From contig USDT01000003.1 of NCBI GenBank assembly GCA_900553465.1, positions 1 to 64,000 of the forward strand: a stretch of DNA of 64,000 bases, written 5' to 3'. The DNA comes from an uncultured Prevotella sp. Lineage in GTDB: Bacteria > Bacteroidota > Bacteroidia > Bacteroidales > Bacteroidaceae. Shown piece by piece: positions 37,629-45,390 of this stretch. A program made the translations under genes and the position numbers. The notes below the pieces were generated by a model. It had not been told where the DNA came from, made no database searches, and saw nothing but the letters and a program-made list of their open reading frames with translations. Position 1 is the stretch's first letter; each line of letters starts with the position of its first letter.

Positions 37629-37772
37629 TGTGCCGTTGGTCTAAATTGGAGTTTTCGACTATGCTACTCACACCGATCTAATTCGTATTATTTTACCAGT
37701 TATCAGCGTACCGATAACCCTTGTGTGGTAAGGTAGAAGCGATCACAGTATATTGTTTTAAGTAAAATACCA
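37629..37772 (-). ncRNA. DGR spacer between template repeat and reverse transcriptase
   Basis: 144 bases without a real gene. A nested hairpin is visible at 37693-37731: TTACCA/TGGTAA outside and GTTATC/GATAAC inside. In the well-studied Bordetella phage DGR a spacer of similar length downstream of the template repeat is needed for priming cDNA synthesis. Position and size here agree, the function is inferred. Confidence 0.6.
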
Positions 37773-37885
37773 CGGTATAAGCGGAACCCAATGTTCGCAT
37801 TCGCATTCGAGGAGCGATTATTCGTATTCAGATAACCGAACCCCGCATTCGTACCATTATTCGCATTAGCAGACAGGAGGGCACC
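37773..37885 (-). repeat. DGR template repeat (TR)
   Basis: 113 bp aligned without gaps to 37966-38078 (offset 193). On the minus (coding-sense) strand the 15 differences all fall at TR adenines, out of about 26 adenines present; every other base is identical. Nine AAT codons are present, each altered in the variable repeat. It lies outside any real gene, between target and reverse transcriptase. The 69-residue frame crossing it (37703-37912) is not a gene but the template read as protein. Confidence 0.96.
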
Positions 37886-37958
37886 CCTGATCACTTCCAC
37901 CAATATTTTCAAATTTTCAAGTCTCTATATTTTTCGTTACCCCGTGTTTTGCAGTCCG

Positions 37959-39323
37959 TTAAAAACGGCACAAGCGGAACCCAATGTTCGCAGACGCAAG
38001 CGAGGAGCGAGTATGCGTACTCAGAAAACCGAACCCCGCATGCGTACCAGTACCCGCATAAGCAGACAGGAGGGCACCATACCAGCCTGGAGAACTCCAG
38101 CCTGAATCATCTACACAAGTATAGAAGTAATCACAGAACCCCTTGTTACTTGAACCTCCAGTAGTATTGTCTGGGAAAGTATATCCTTTCATAGACATGG
38201 CAGAAGTAAGGATATATCCGTCTTTACGTGGTAAATCAGTCATGGCTACATATCCATCAGGGATAGCTGTAGAAGAATCAGAATGTGAAGTGAACTTTGT
38301 CGGATCCTCACACAGGTAAGCTACACTCTTATCAGTTCCATGGTGAACGAGAACATCATCAGCAAGCATCCAGAGATATTCAAAAGGAGCCTCCAGTCCT
38401 CTGTAAGATGTTACCTGAATAACCTTATCACCTCCAGTCCATCCTTTGATTGTGTATGAAACCTTTCCTGTATTGTTGCCAAGTACTGCAGTAACACCAC
38501 AAGGTACAAAAGGTCTGTAACCTCCCCATGTATTCCATTGACCGCCATCCACCGTGCAACCATTACCAAGTCCACCTTGATGGAAACCATCATCAGTAAG
38601 GCTTTCATTGTATGCGTCCTGGCAGTGTAATGATGCGTATTCAATTCTTTGCAACCAGGCTATTTCATTGTACGCCCTGTATGCACCGATATGAGTACCA
38701 TGTTTACACCATGGTCTGACTGTTGCCTTTGATACAGAAGTACGAGCCATTCCGAGCTGAGAATTATATGTGCCATCTTTTGAAGCATCAGATGCACCAG
38801 AACCGCCCCTGAATTGAGCAGCATTATCTTTCAATTTCACAATACCATTTTCATCACGTGCGATCTCATTTCCGTTCCACGTTAACCAGCATCCAGATAC
38901 AGCCTCACCAGTTGTAGTGTCCTGTGTTGCGAACCATGGTGAAATAGCCTTTTTCTCCATCTTAATAAACCCTGGCAAAGGATATTCAGAAATGGCATAA
39001 ATCCATTTCGTTCCAGAAATCTCAATCTTAATATAATACTCTGGTTTTTCAAGCATTACATTACCATCAGTACTATCAATGATAGCTGTAGCCCCACTTT
39101 CCTTTTTACGACTATCATTTTGGTGAAGATAGTATTTTACGGATCCATCTATGTTTTCAACATATCGTCTTAACTTTGCCTGAACAGGCAGTGTTCTATG
39201 AAGATCCAAATTACCAACCCTTGTAAGACGGTAATCACTACTTGTAAAGTCTCCTTGAACGCCATACCACTGATCATACGGATATTGCGGTTTGGTTGAT
39301 CCACTTCCTAAAATTAGTCCCAT
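37959..39323 (-). CDS. DGR target protein: phage receptor-binding variable protein
   Basis: 454 residues. The C-terminal part ends ANIGFRLCRF, the ending of C-type-lectin (formylglycine-generating-enzyme-like) variable domains, in which the diversified residues form the binding face. The N-terminal half (residues about 1-190) is probably the structural attachment; the middle is rich in W, G and C. The gene lies after the tail genes, so the product is presumably the tip adhesin that recognises the host surface, and diversification would let the phage follow changing receptors. The last 38 residues are the variable repeat. Confidence 0.9.
   Translation of the reverse strand: MGLILGSGSTKPQYPYDQWYGVQGDFTSSDYRLTRVGNLDLHRTLPVQAKLRRYVENIDGSVKYYLHQNDSRKKESGATAIIDSTDGNVMLEKPEYYIKIEISGTKWIYAISEYPLPGFIKMEKKAISPWFATQDTTTGEAVSGCWLTWNGNEIARDENGIVKLKDNAAQFRGGSGASDASKDGTYNSQLGMARTSVSKATVRPWCKHGTHIGAYRAYNEIAWLQRIEYASLHCQDAYNESLTDDGFHQGGLGNGCTVDGGQWNTWGGYRPFVPCGVTAVLGNNTGKVSYTIKGWTGGDKVIQVTSYRGLEAPFEYLWMLADDVLVHHGTDKSVAYLCEDPTKFTSHSDSSTAIPDGYVAMTDLPRKDGYILTSAMSMKGYTFPDNTTGGSSNKGFCDYFYTCVDDSGWSSPGWYGALLSAYAGTGTHAGFGFLSTHTRSSLASANIGFRLCRF
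37966..38078 (-). repeat. DGR variable repeat (VR)
   Basis: Codes for residues about 416-453 of the target. Compared with the template, nine Asn codons have become Y, G, T, H, S, H, T, L and S, one Tyr has become Phe, and near the 3' end TTA-TAC became TTG-TGC. The first 13 base changes lie in the exposed loops expected to bind ligand. The last two are in the segment next to the stop that may be the homing-initiation region, where template and variable copies often differ constitutively. A small hairpin, CCGTT-TTT-AACGG, overlaps the stop codon. Confidence 0.96.
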
Positions 39324-39328
39324 ATTTT

Positions 39329-39622
39329 TTATTTTTTGATAGTTTCACCTGCACCCCAGTAAATTTCAAACTTTTCAAGATCTATAGCACCTGGAGATAA
39401 ACTTACGATAGATCCTGGTGTCCAATCTCCGATAGGAACAGGGAAATCACCATCCTCCTTATCGCAAATCAGTTTACACCTGATTAATACATGTGTCTCC
39501 ATTGTATTCTCTTTTGCTCTTACAAAAACAGAGAATGGAGTACCAGAAAGATTGAAACCATCAGCCAGGCTTTCAATCTTTCCCTTTGCCTGTATTCTTA
39601 AACTATACATTGTTGCATCCAT
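39329..39622 (-). CDS. Phage protein of unknown function upstream of the DGR target
   Basis: 97 residues, beta-rich (MYSLRIQAKGKIESLADGFNLSG; VLIRCKLICDK). It has no signal or membrane helix. It is first in the DGR/lysis block, five bases before the target gene, with its own promoter. It could be a baseplate or adhesin-associated protein; I do not recognise the family. Confidence 0.65.
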   Translation of the reverse strand: MDATMYSLRIQAKGKIESLADGFNLSGTPFSVFVRAKENTMETHVLIRCKLICDKEDGDFPVPIGDWTPGSIVSLSPGAIDLEKFEIYWGAGETIKK

Positions 39623-39645
39623 ATCAATTTACTTAGTAAACACTG

Positions 39646-39677
39646 CAAATATAATAAATCTGTGTTTGACAAACACA
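39646..39677 (-). promoter_or_regulatory. Promoter of the DGR/lysis block with 17-bp operator
   Basis: CAAATATA at 39646-39653 is TATATTTG on minus, 24 bases before the first gene. A perfect palindrome TGTGTTTG-A-CAAACACA lies at 39661-39677 and covers the -33 region (TTTG on minus at 39670-39673, spacing 16). A protein bound here would block the promoter. The same palindrome family occurs at four other prophage sites. Confidence 0.7.
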
Positions 39678-39714
39678 CTTTTACACACAAACTTTGTAAT
39701 TTCAAGCAAACATT

Positions 39715-39954
39715 CTACATAAATTCACCTCCTTTCAATATAATGTAAATCACTAACAACTGTAATAGTTGTCCTATAATTCCTCCCATTATGGTAGCAA
39801 TGAGATCCAGCCAATCCCATTTACCACCATATTGTTTGTCCTTAAACTCCATTCCTACAGCTAACCCTGCTGCAAATAGAATTGTGAACAAGAAAGCACT
39901 TGGTATAGCATAAATAAAGTGCTTTGGTCTGTTACTTTCTAAAAACCATTTCAT
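39715..39954 (-). CDS. Small two-helix membrane protein, holin candidate
   Basis: 79 residues, with two hydrophobic segments (about 13-34 and 49-75) separated by a charged loop KDKQYGGKWDWLD. The size and topology fit a class II holin, although the position (end of the structural operon, before the DGR promoter) and the lack of neighbouring endolysin are unusual. Overlaps the tail gene by four bases. I do not recognise a family. Confidence 0.55.
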   Translation of the reverse strand: MKWFLESNRPKHFIYAIPSAFLFTILFAAGLAVGMEFKDKQYGGKWDWLDLIATIMGGIIGQLLQLLVIYIILKGGEFM

Positions 39955-42900
39955 AATACAATTTTTAACGTATCTCCACTTCTGTATAATTGACCTTTTG
40001 TAGTAGGTTTTGTGTCAGGTAGTGCCAAATCTCCTAATATTATTTTTTTAGATGAATAGCCTCCTTTTACTTCAAAAAATGGCAATGATTTATTACCTTG
40101 CCTATATAGTCCAATTTCAAACGCTGACACTACAAGTTCACCCATTACACTATTATCAGCGGTTGACAATTCTTTCATAATTATGTTAGGTCGTAATAAC
40201 CCAAACCCAATATCTGTCCCCTCAACACTAAGAACTTCATAATCTATTCCATTTCTATTTGTAAACATTTTTATAGTATTATTTTGAGGATCTATTACTA
40301 TACGATTTCCATTAACATTTGTTGATATTTTTCCAGTAAAATTACCTTTGACATTTACATTTCCCTGAGCATCAACTTCAAAATTTCCATTCGCAAATCT
40401 AACAGCACCATTTAATCCGTTTAAGAATGCGGAATTATTCTGTGATTCAAGCCTGTTATTTCTAAATATCCATCCACCTATATTTGCATTTTCTGCAAGC
40501 AATAAGTCTGTTGCAATAGATTCAAACTGAGCACCAAAACTATTCCATTTGTTTGTATTTGTCGGTATAATTCCTGAAAATGCTCCTGCGTCTATACGTG
40601 TAATATAATATATCCCATTGTACTTAACAACATCTAATCTATATTTTGTTCCATAGTAAGTTTTAGAACTATCATAAACGCCTCTGAATACCGTTGCTGG
40701 GCTTTGTCCGTCTTTCCCATTGTAAGGAGTTATCCTTACAGGAGTTACCCAATTTGATACAAGAGAGGTGCCATCTCCACTTTTTACTGCAGAAGTCATC
40801 CAAAGATATTCCAATGTGCCAACAGTAGGCATAATTGTACTCCATCCGCTCGGATTCAAAGATGTTACAGATAGGCTTGGAGGGGTTGAAGTAGAACCAT
40901 TTTTTGCGTATCTAAACTCAGTATAATTTCCATCATCCCCTTTAATTTTACCAGAATTTACCCATGAACTTCCTGTAGCGACATATAAAATACCATCTTC
41001 TGTTGGATTTTCTGACGACATGATATATCCGTCACCTATGTTTGCATAAGTTGTAAGCCAACCTGGTTGTGCTCCAGGAAAAGGTGAACCCCACCTTTTT
41101 ACAACATTGAAAATTGTTGCACCGTATTCGTCTATTATTTTCCCGATCAGCACAACTCTTTTATACATATCCTTGTCCCATTCTTCCTCTGTTTCATAAT
41201 AGGCATAAGCCTTTCCTAATATATTAAATGATGTACCGTCTTTTCCAGCAGAACCTTTAGCAACAACATTCCAATAAGTTGAGTTTGTAGGTAGTATTCC
41301 CATACTCGGCTCATTGTTTATATATCTGTATGTGCATACTTCTTTAGATGCTTCATAACTTACTTCATCCCCCTTATAGTACACATATTTGCTGTTATAT
41401 GTACCTCTATAAACTCCGATATGAGACACATCGCCACTGTCAGACAATAGTCTCACGTTATGCAATGTAAGCTGCTTTTTTGCAGTCACATTCCAGTCTA
41501 TAGAACTTGTTGCATCACCTATTCTGAAAGCATTCCCATCAAGATCCAAATAACACTCACCATCGGACGTTATTATCTTACCTGTTGTAATTGTATTACC
41601 GTTTATTCTGGTGAAACCGTATGTTGTTACGAAATCCCTGAAATTTTCATCAGCCCTCAATGATGATAGAATACCTACCTGGAAATAGTAGTTGTTAGGA
41701 TCTTCAACTGGTTCAAACTTCAACTGTTCACGTGTAAGATACCAGGTACCTGTTGTTCCTTTTTTAGAGCATTTAGCGAACAGGTAATAACCGCCTGATT
41801 CAGACATTGTGAACTCAGCACCAGACATATTCCACTGTTTAATCTCAGCCTCATCAATAGTTAAGTGCGCCAATATTCCAGACGTTGCATCAAACCTGTT
41901 AGGAAGTCCGTTAACATTAGGATTGAAAACTACATCAACAAGTACAAACTGCTGGCTTTTAGATCCTACAGTCAACATGTTTGTATCAATGGAGTTTGGG
42001 CGTATATTTTCAGGATCAAAGTAACCATCAGTATCATACACCATGGTTCTCAGTTCCTCTGTTGTACGCCATCCTCTACGTGCCTTATTAAGATCCCTCA
42101 GCCTGTTACTTTCAATCACTTGCTCATGCCCTATTACATCTATAACAGTCTGATTGATTATAGATATACTTGTAGTGTCGGACAAAGTAATGCTGTAATC
42201 ATGCTTAAGCATCAGGTTCCTGCTTACTTTTTGGATCCTGATAGTCTTTTCAATCCCAAAGCGATTATCCTTAACAGGAACATAATCACCTACTTTGAAC
42301 AGGCATACATTACTATCATCTGGAGTTGTATCAAGGAAATATTTTCTGTCGAAATTAAGGACATACTGAGCCTTAGCCTGTGTACGTGGCTTAAATTCAT
42401 TATACCCCTCATACCAGAGATCTTCTTCTGCATTCTGCTCATAAGATTCAGGCAGATTTATATCTGTTATTTTATAGGTATCTCCCTCAGAAATTCTATA
42501 AGCCTCACTGTCTGTTGTCGGTATAGTTAGACCTCTCTCATCAGTGAATGGAATTATGGTGAACAGCTTTTGAGAATGATCATAACCATTCTTAGCAGCA
42601 AGTTCAAACTGTTGACCAGCAAGTTTGCCTGTTATGAATGTGATCTTTGCAGTCACATCTTGTATCAAGTATTTAGTTCCATTCTCATCTGATTCATTGA
42701 GATCAAAGTCCATGGTATCATCATAGAATGAGTTTATATCAGCACCAAGAGCTGTTACAACACCAGTCCTTTTAGGATATATATCATCGTACTGAGCACC
42801 ATCCTCATCACTACCCAAAAGATCCCTCAGATCTGCATCCTCAATGTATCTGTTATCATCATCATCTATACCGATCATTTCTGTTCCTGGAGCTACAACG

Positions 42901-43709
42901 GTGCCATCATATAACTTATGTTCTCTTTTGTTTAACCTCTTAGGATATGGAAGCTGTAGCCTTTCTGAATAGTTTCTATAGTCCTTTCTGATATTGGTAG
43001 TTCCACCCTCAACCCATAGCCTTGTAATAATAGCCTTATCATCTACCTTTTGTTCTTTAAGGGTATATAAGCCATTACCTTTTCCCCATTCAAAATAATC
43101 ATTACCTCCAGGAGGATTTATCCTTTCGCCAAACTTTCCTATATGTATGGTTCTTACACCGTCATTTTGGGTAATCTGGAACTCCAGGTTAAACTGATCC
43201 TTACTACATAACGCCTGTAAAACTTGCAAACAGTTCTGCCTTGAAAACTGAATAGTTCGAGGTTCTGTATCAGGACAATTAGCCTCATCGAATTTCCATA
43301 GCCCAGGATAGTCCCTGTTTACATTATAGATAATCACTTTTACAAAATCCTTAATGCTATAGGTGAGATCAAACGTACTTGAAGTAGATTTTCCATTAGC
43401 ATCAGTATTTCTGTATAGGCTTTTCATAAGCTCATACATAACTCCATAAAAAACAGCATCATAGGTATAGTAGTCCTCAGATAGCTTTTCACGAGTTACC
43501 TTTGTTCTTATTGTGTACTCATCGCCATCAATTACGATCTTGTCACCTTTCTGAAAATCCATCAGTTCCGTTGATACGATATTCAGTTGTACCTGATCAT
43601 CACCCATAAGAGTTATATTCTGTACCGCTGTTTTAACGGTACAGAAAGGTTCTCTTGACATCAACAGTATTTTTGATCCGTCTCTTTTTATCACTTCAAT
43701 TTGTCCCAT
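39951..43709 (-). CDS. Large phage tail tip/fibre protein
   Basis: 1252 residues. The N-terminal 400 residues resemble the tail-endopeptidase/baseplate hub of siphoviruses (FQKGDKIVIDGDEYTIRTKVTREKLSEDYYTYDAVFYGVMYEL, by position after the Dit-like gene). The rest has repeated modules such as DGTSFNILGKAY and the GNVNVKGNFTG phrase typical of side-tail-fibre structures. The C-terminus is beta-rich and may carry or anchor the DGR variable protein. No catalytic motif is obvious. The start overlaps the preceding gene by 19 bases. Confidence 0.8.
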   Translation of the reverse strand: MGQIEVIKRDGSKILLMSREPFCTVKTAVQNITLMGDDQVQLNIVSTELMDFQKGDKIVIDGDEYTIRTKVTREKLSEDYYTYDAVFYGVMYELMKSLYRNTDANGKSTSSTFDLTYSIKDFVKVIIYNVNRDYPGLWKFDEANCPDTEPRTIQFSRQNCLQVLQALCSKDQFNLEFQITQNDGVRTIHIGKFGERINPPGGNDYFEWGKGNGLYTLKEQKVDDKAIITRLWVEGGTTNIRKDYRNYSERLQLPYPKRLNKREHKLYDGTVVAPGTEMIGIDDDDNRYIEDADLRDLLGSDEDGAQYDDIYPKRTGVVTALGADINSFYDDTMDFDLNESDENGTKYLIQDVTAKITFITGKLAGQQFELAAKNGYDHSQKLFTIIPFTDERGLTIPTTDSEAYRISEGDTYKITDINLPESYEQNAEEDLWYEGYNEFKPRTQAKAQYVLNFDRKYFLDTTPDDSNVCLFKVGDYVPVKDNRFGIEKTIRIQKVSRNLMLKHDYSITLSDTTSISIINQTVIDVIGHEQVIESNRLRDLNKARRGWRTTEELRTMVYDTDGYFDPENIRPNSIDTNMLTVGSKSQQFVLVDVVFNPNVNGLPNRFDATSGILAHLTIDEAEIKQWNMSGAEFTMSESGGYYLFAKCSKKGTTGTWYLTREQLKFEPVEDPNNYYFQVGILSSLRADENFRDFVTTYGFTRINGNTITTGKIITSDGECYLDLDGNAFRIGDATSSIDWNVTAKKQLTLHNVRLLSDSGDVSHIGVYRGTYNSKYVYYKGDEVSYEASKEVCTYRYINNEPSMGILPTNSTYWNVVAKGSAGKDGTSFNILGKAYAYYETEEEWDKDMYKRVVLIGKIIDEYGATIFNVVKRWGSPFPGAQPGWLTTYANIGDGYIMSSENPTEDGILYVATGSSWVNSGKIKGDDGNYTEFRYAKNGSTSTPPSLSVTSLNPSGWSTIMPTVGTLEYLWMTSAVKSGDGTSLVSNWVTPVRITPYNGKDGQSPATVFRGVYDSSKTYYGTKYRLDVVKYNGIYYITRIDAGAFSGIIPTNTNKWNSFGAQFESIATDLLLAENANIGGWIFRNNRLESQNNSAFLNGLNGAVRFANGNFEVDAQGNVNVKGNFTGKISTNVNGNRIVIDPQNNTIKMFTNRNGIDYEVLSVEGTDIGFGLLRPNIIMKELSTADNSVMGELVVSAFEIGLYRQGNKSLPFFEVKGGYSSKKIILGDLALPDTKPTTKGQLYRSGDTLKIVL

Positions 43710-44878
43710 ACTACAATAGCATTAGTGGAAAAACTTTCAATATCCTCTATTACACCAGTAATGATAATATCATATTCTCCAGGATCAGAATATTTATGTT
43801 CTACAAGTTTATTACTACCTGATACGTTATATGTATGCGTTCCATCACCCCAGTATATGTTAAGCATCTTGTATGTAGTTACAGTAATTGATGCCTTAGA
43901 ATTTGCAGTGTTGCTTACATGCCTCAGAACCTTTTTTACAGGCTCATCTTCAACAAGTTTTAATTTGAAAGTTCCAATCATAATATCATTGTTGTAAAGC
44001 CCCCACTTTTTATCAGGATCGACACTATCATGTAGTTCTACTTCGTAAACAAGAGGCTTTGCCTTTCCGTCATATTCTACAACGAACCTATGATTTCCTT
44101 CACCGTCAAACTCATTCAAGAACAGATCAAGCCATTGAACAAATTGCGACCTACTGGATGCTTCGATAAAACACGAAAGAGTTATAGTCCTTTCTTTGAA
44201 ACGTGGTCTTTTCTTATCTCTTACAATACCGTGGTAATTATCCCAGTCAACCTGTAATGTCTCTTTTCTTTCAAGCCTACCTACAAGCCCATCAGAATCA
44301 GATACAAATACACCAAACTCCTTAAAGTTCTTTCCGTTTATATAATATTCAACGTCAGTACTTTTCTGCATAATAAGTATTTCCTTGTATGATTTAGCTA
44401 CATTGAATAGCTTAACATCATCAATAAGAGTATTGCATCCAATAAGAGTATTTTCATTTACCGACAATCCGACTGGGGTACCAGGCAGCGGTTTACTGTA
44501 AACCTGTTTATTTCCCAGGTAAACAGAAAGAATAGATCCTGATTTTACAAAGCATAAGAACACCCATTCTTTAGGCATTACGTCAAGCCATTGATCAACA
44601 TAATTATCTATTCCATTCATATTAACAAGCCAACCTATTTTGTTTGTAGTAGGCTTAACATACATTGTTAGCGTAAAATCAGAGCTGAAAGGAATTGATC
44701 TATCTGTCAAACATTCTCCATTCCCATTTAAGTCAAGTGATTTTCCACTATGTGCGTCCCTGCTGAAAAGTGCACCATTTGATAATGTTGCATCTGATCT
44801 GTTATAAGAATAATCATAAGCCTTGTTACCGTCTGGATCATCAAAAGGCAAATACAGAACTAAATTTTTATCAATCAT
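43691..44878 (-). CDS. Distal tail-type protein with N-terminal LamG-like and C-terminal PKD-like domains
   Basis: 395 residues in three parts. Residues about 1-175 look like a concanavalin/LamG jelly roll (LVLYLPFDDPDGNKAYDYSYN; DVKLFNVAKSYKEI). Residues about 175-310 resemble a Dit-like domain, with the characteristic RLERKETLQVDWDNYHG and FVVEYDGKAKPLVYEVEL. The end (about 318-395) has the PKD pattern IYWGDGTHTYNV...HKYSDPGEYDI. LamG and PKD parts usually bind glycans, which suggests that the tail tip holds an extra carbohydrate sensor besides the DGR protein. Assignment by pattern. Confidence 0.65.
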   Translation of the reverse strand: MIDKNLVLYLPFDDPDGNKAYDYSYNRSDATLSNGALFSRDAHSGKSLDLNGNGECLTDRSIPFSSDFTLTMYVKPTTNKIGWLVNMNGIDNYVDQWLDVMPKEWVFLCFVKSGSILSVYLGNKQVYSKPLPGTPVGLSVNENTLIGCNTLIDDVKLFNVAKSYKEILIMQKSTDVEYYINGKNFKEFGVFVSDSDGLVGRLERKETLQVDWDNYHGIVRDKKRPRFKERTITLSCFIEASSRSQFVQWLDLFLNEFDGEGNHRFVVEYDGKAKPLVYEVELHDSVDPDKKWGLYNNDIMIGTFKLKLVEDEPVKKVLRHVSNTANSKASITVTTYKMLNIYWGDGTHTYNVSGSNKLVEHKYSDPGEYDIIITGVIEDIESFSTNAIVVWDKLK

Positions 44879-45390
44879 ACCCTATATGTTTTTTTGTTAT
44901 TATACTTTACTTTTATACCATCACCAATACACTGAACCCTGGAGTTTCCATACATATTTACCATAACCTGAGCATCTTTCCCAGCTACAGCTACTACAAG
45001 ATCAGAATTATCAAAGGCATCTATGGTTACTATGGCATGATCTGAAACATTAACAGATACCTTAGAATTGTGCCTTATATAAATACGACTTACAGTATAT
45101 CCATCATACTCCATCATGGATTTGCAGTTACCATTCAAAACAACGTCTGGCAAATTTTTTATGGATCTTTCCTCATCATCAACAAATACACCATACTGTT
45201 CACATTTACCCTTGAAATTATTCCTGATAAAATCTAAAGTTGGATAGTCATTGATAATACAGAAATCAATACCACGAACATATAACTTAGCAAGTTCACC
45301 GACATTAAGCCCTGGCTTAAGTTTCATTTGCCAAAGACGGCATAACCCTTTGTTAATTCCGTCATTCTTAAGTTCTTTTATTACGTCCAT
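44875..45390 (-). CDS. Phage tail-associated protein of unknown function
   Basis: 171 residues. Helical N-terminus (LNVGELAKLYVRGIDFCI), then a series of short beta strands with regular N/D/V pattern (SKVSVNVSDHAIVTIDAFDNSDLVVAVAG), suggesting a small beta-helix. It lies between tape measure and Dit-like genes with 1-4-base overlaps, so it is probably a tail component. No family recognised. Confidence 0.6.
   Translation of the reverse strand: MDVIKELKNDGINKGLCRLWQMKLKPGLNVGELAKLYVRGIDFCIINDYPTLDFIRNNFKGKCEQYGVFVDDEERSIKNLPDVVLNGNCKSMMEYDGYTVSRIYIRHNSKVSVNVSDHAIVTIDAFDNSDLVVAVAGKDAQVMVNMYGNSRVQCIGDGIKVKYNNKKTYRV

Noticed and set aside
37703-37912. Open frame of 69 residues across the template repeat
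   Set aside because: It is the template repeat read as protein; asparagine-rich only because of the AAT template codons. No start signals and no family.
37959-38164. Template/variable repeats as simple gene duplication or pseudogene
   Set aside because: Differences restricted to template adenines with all other bases identical are not expected from ordinary decay.
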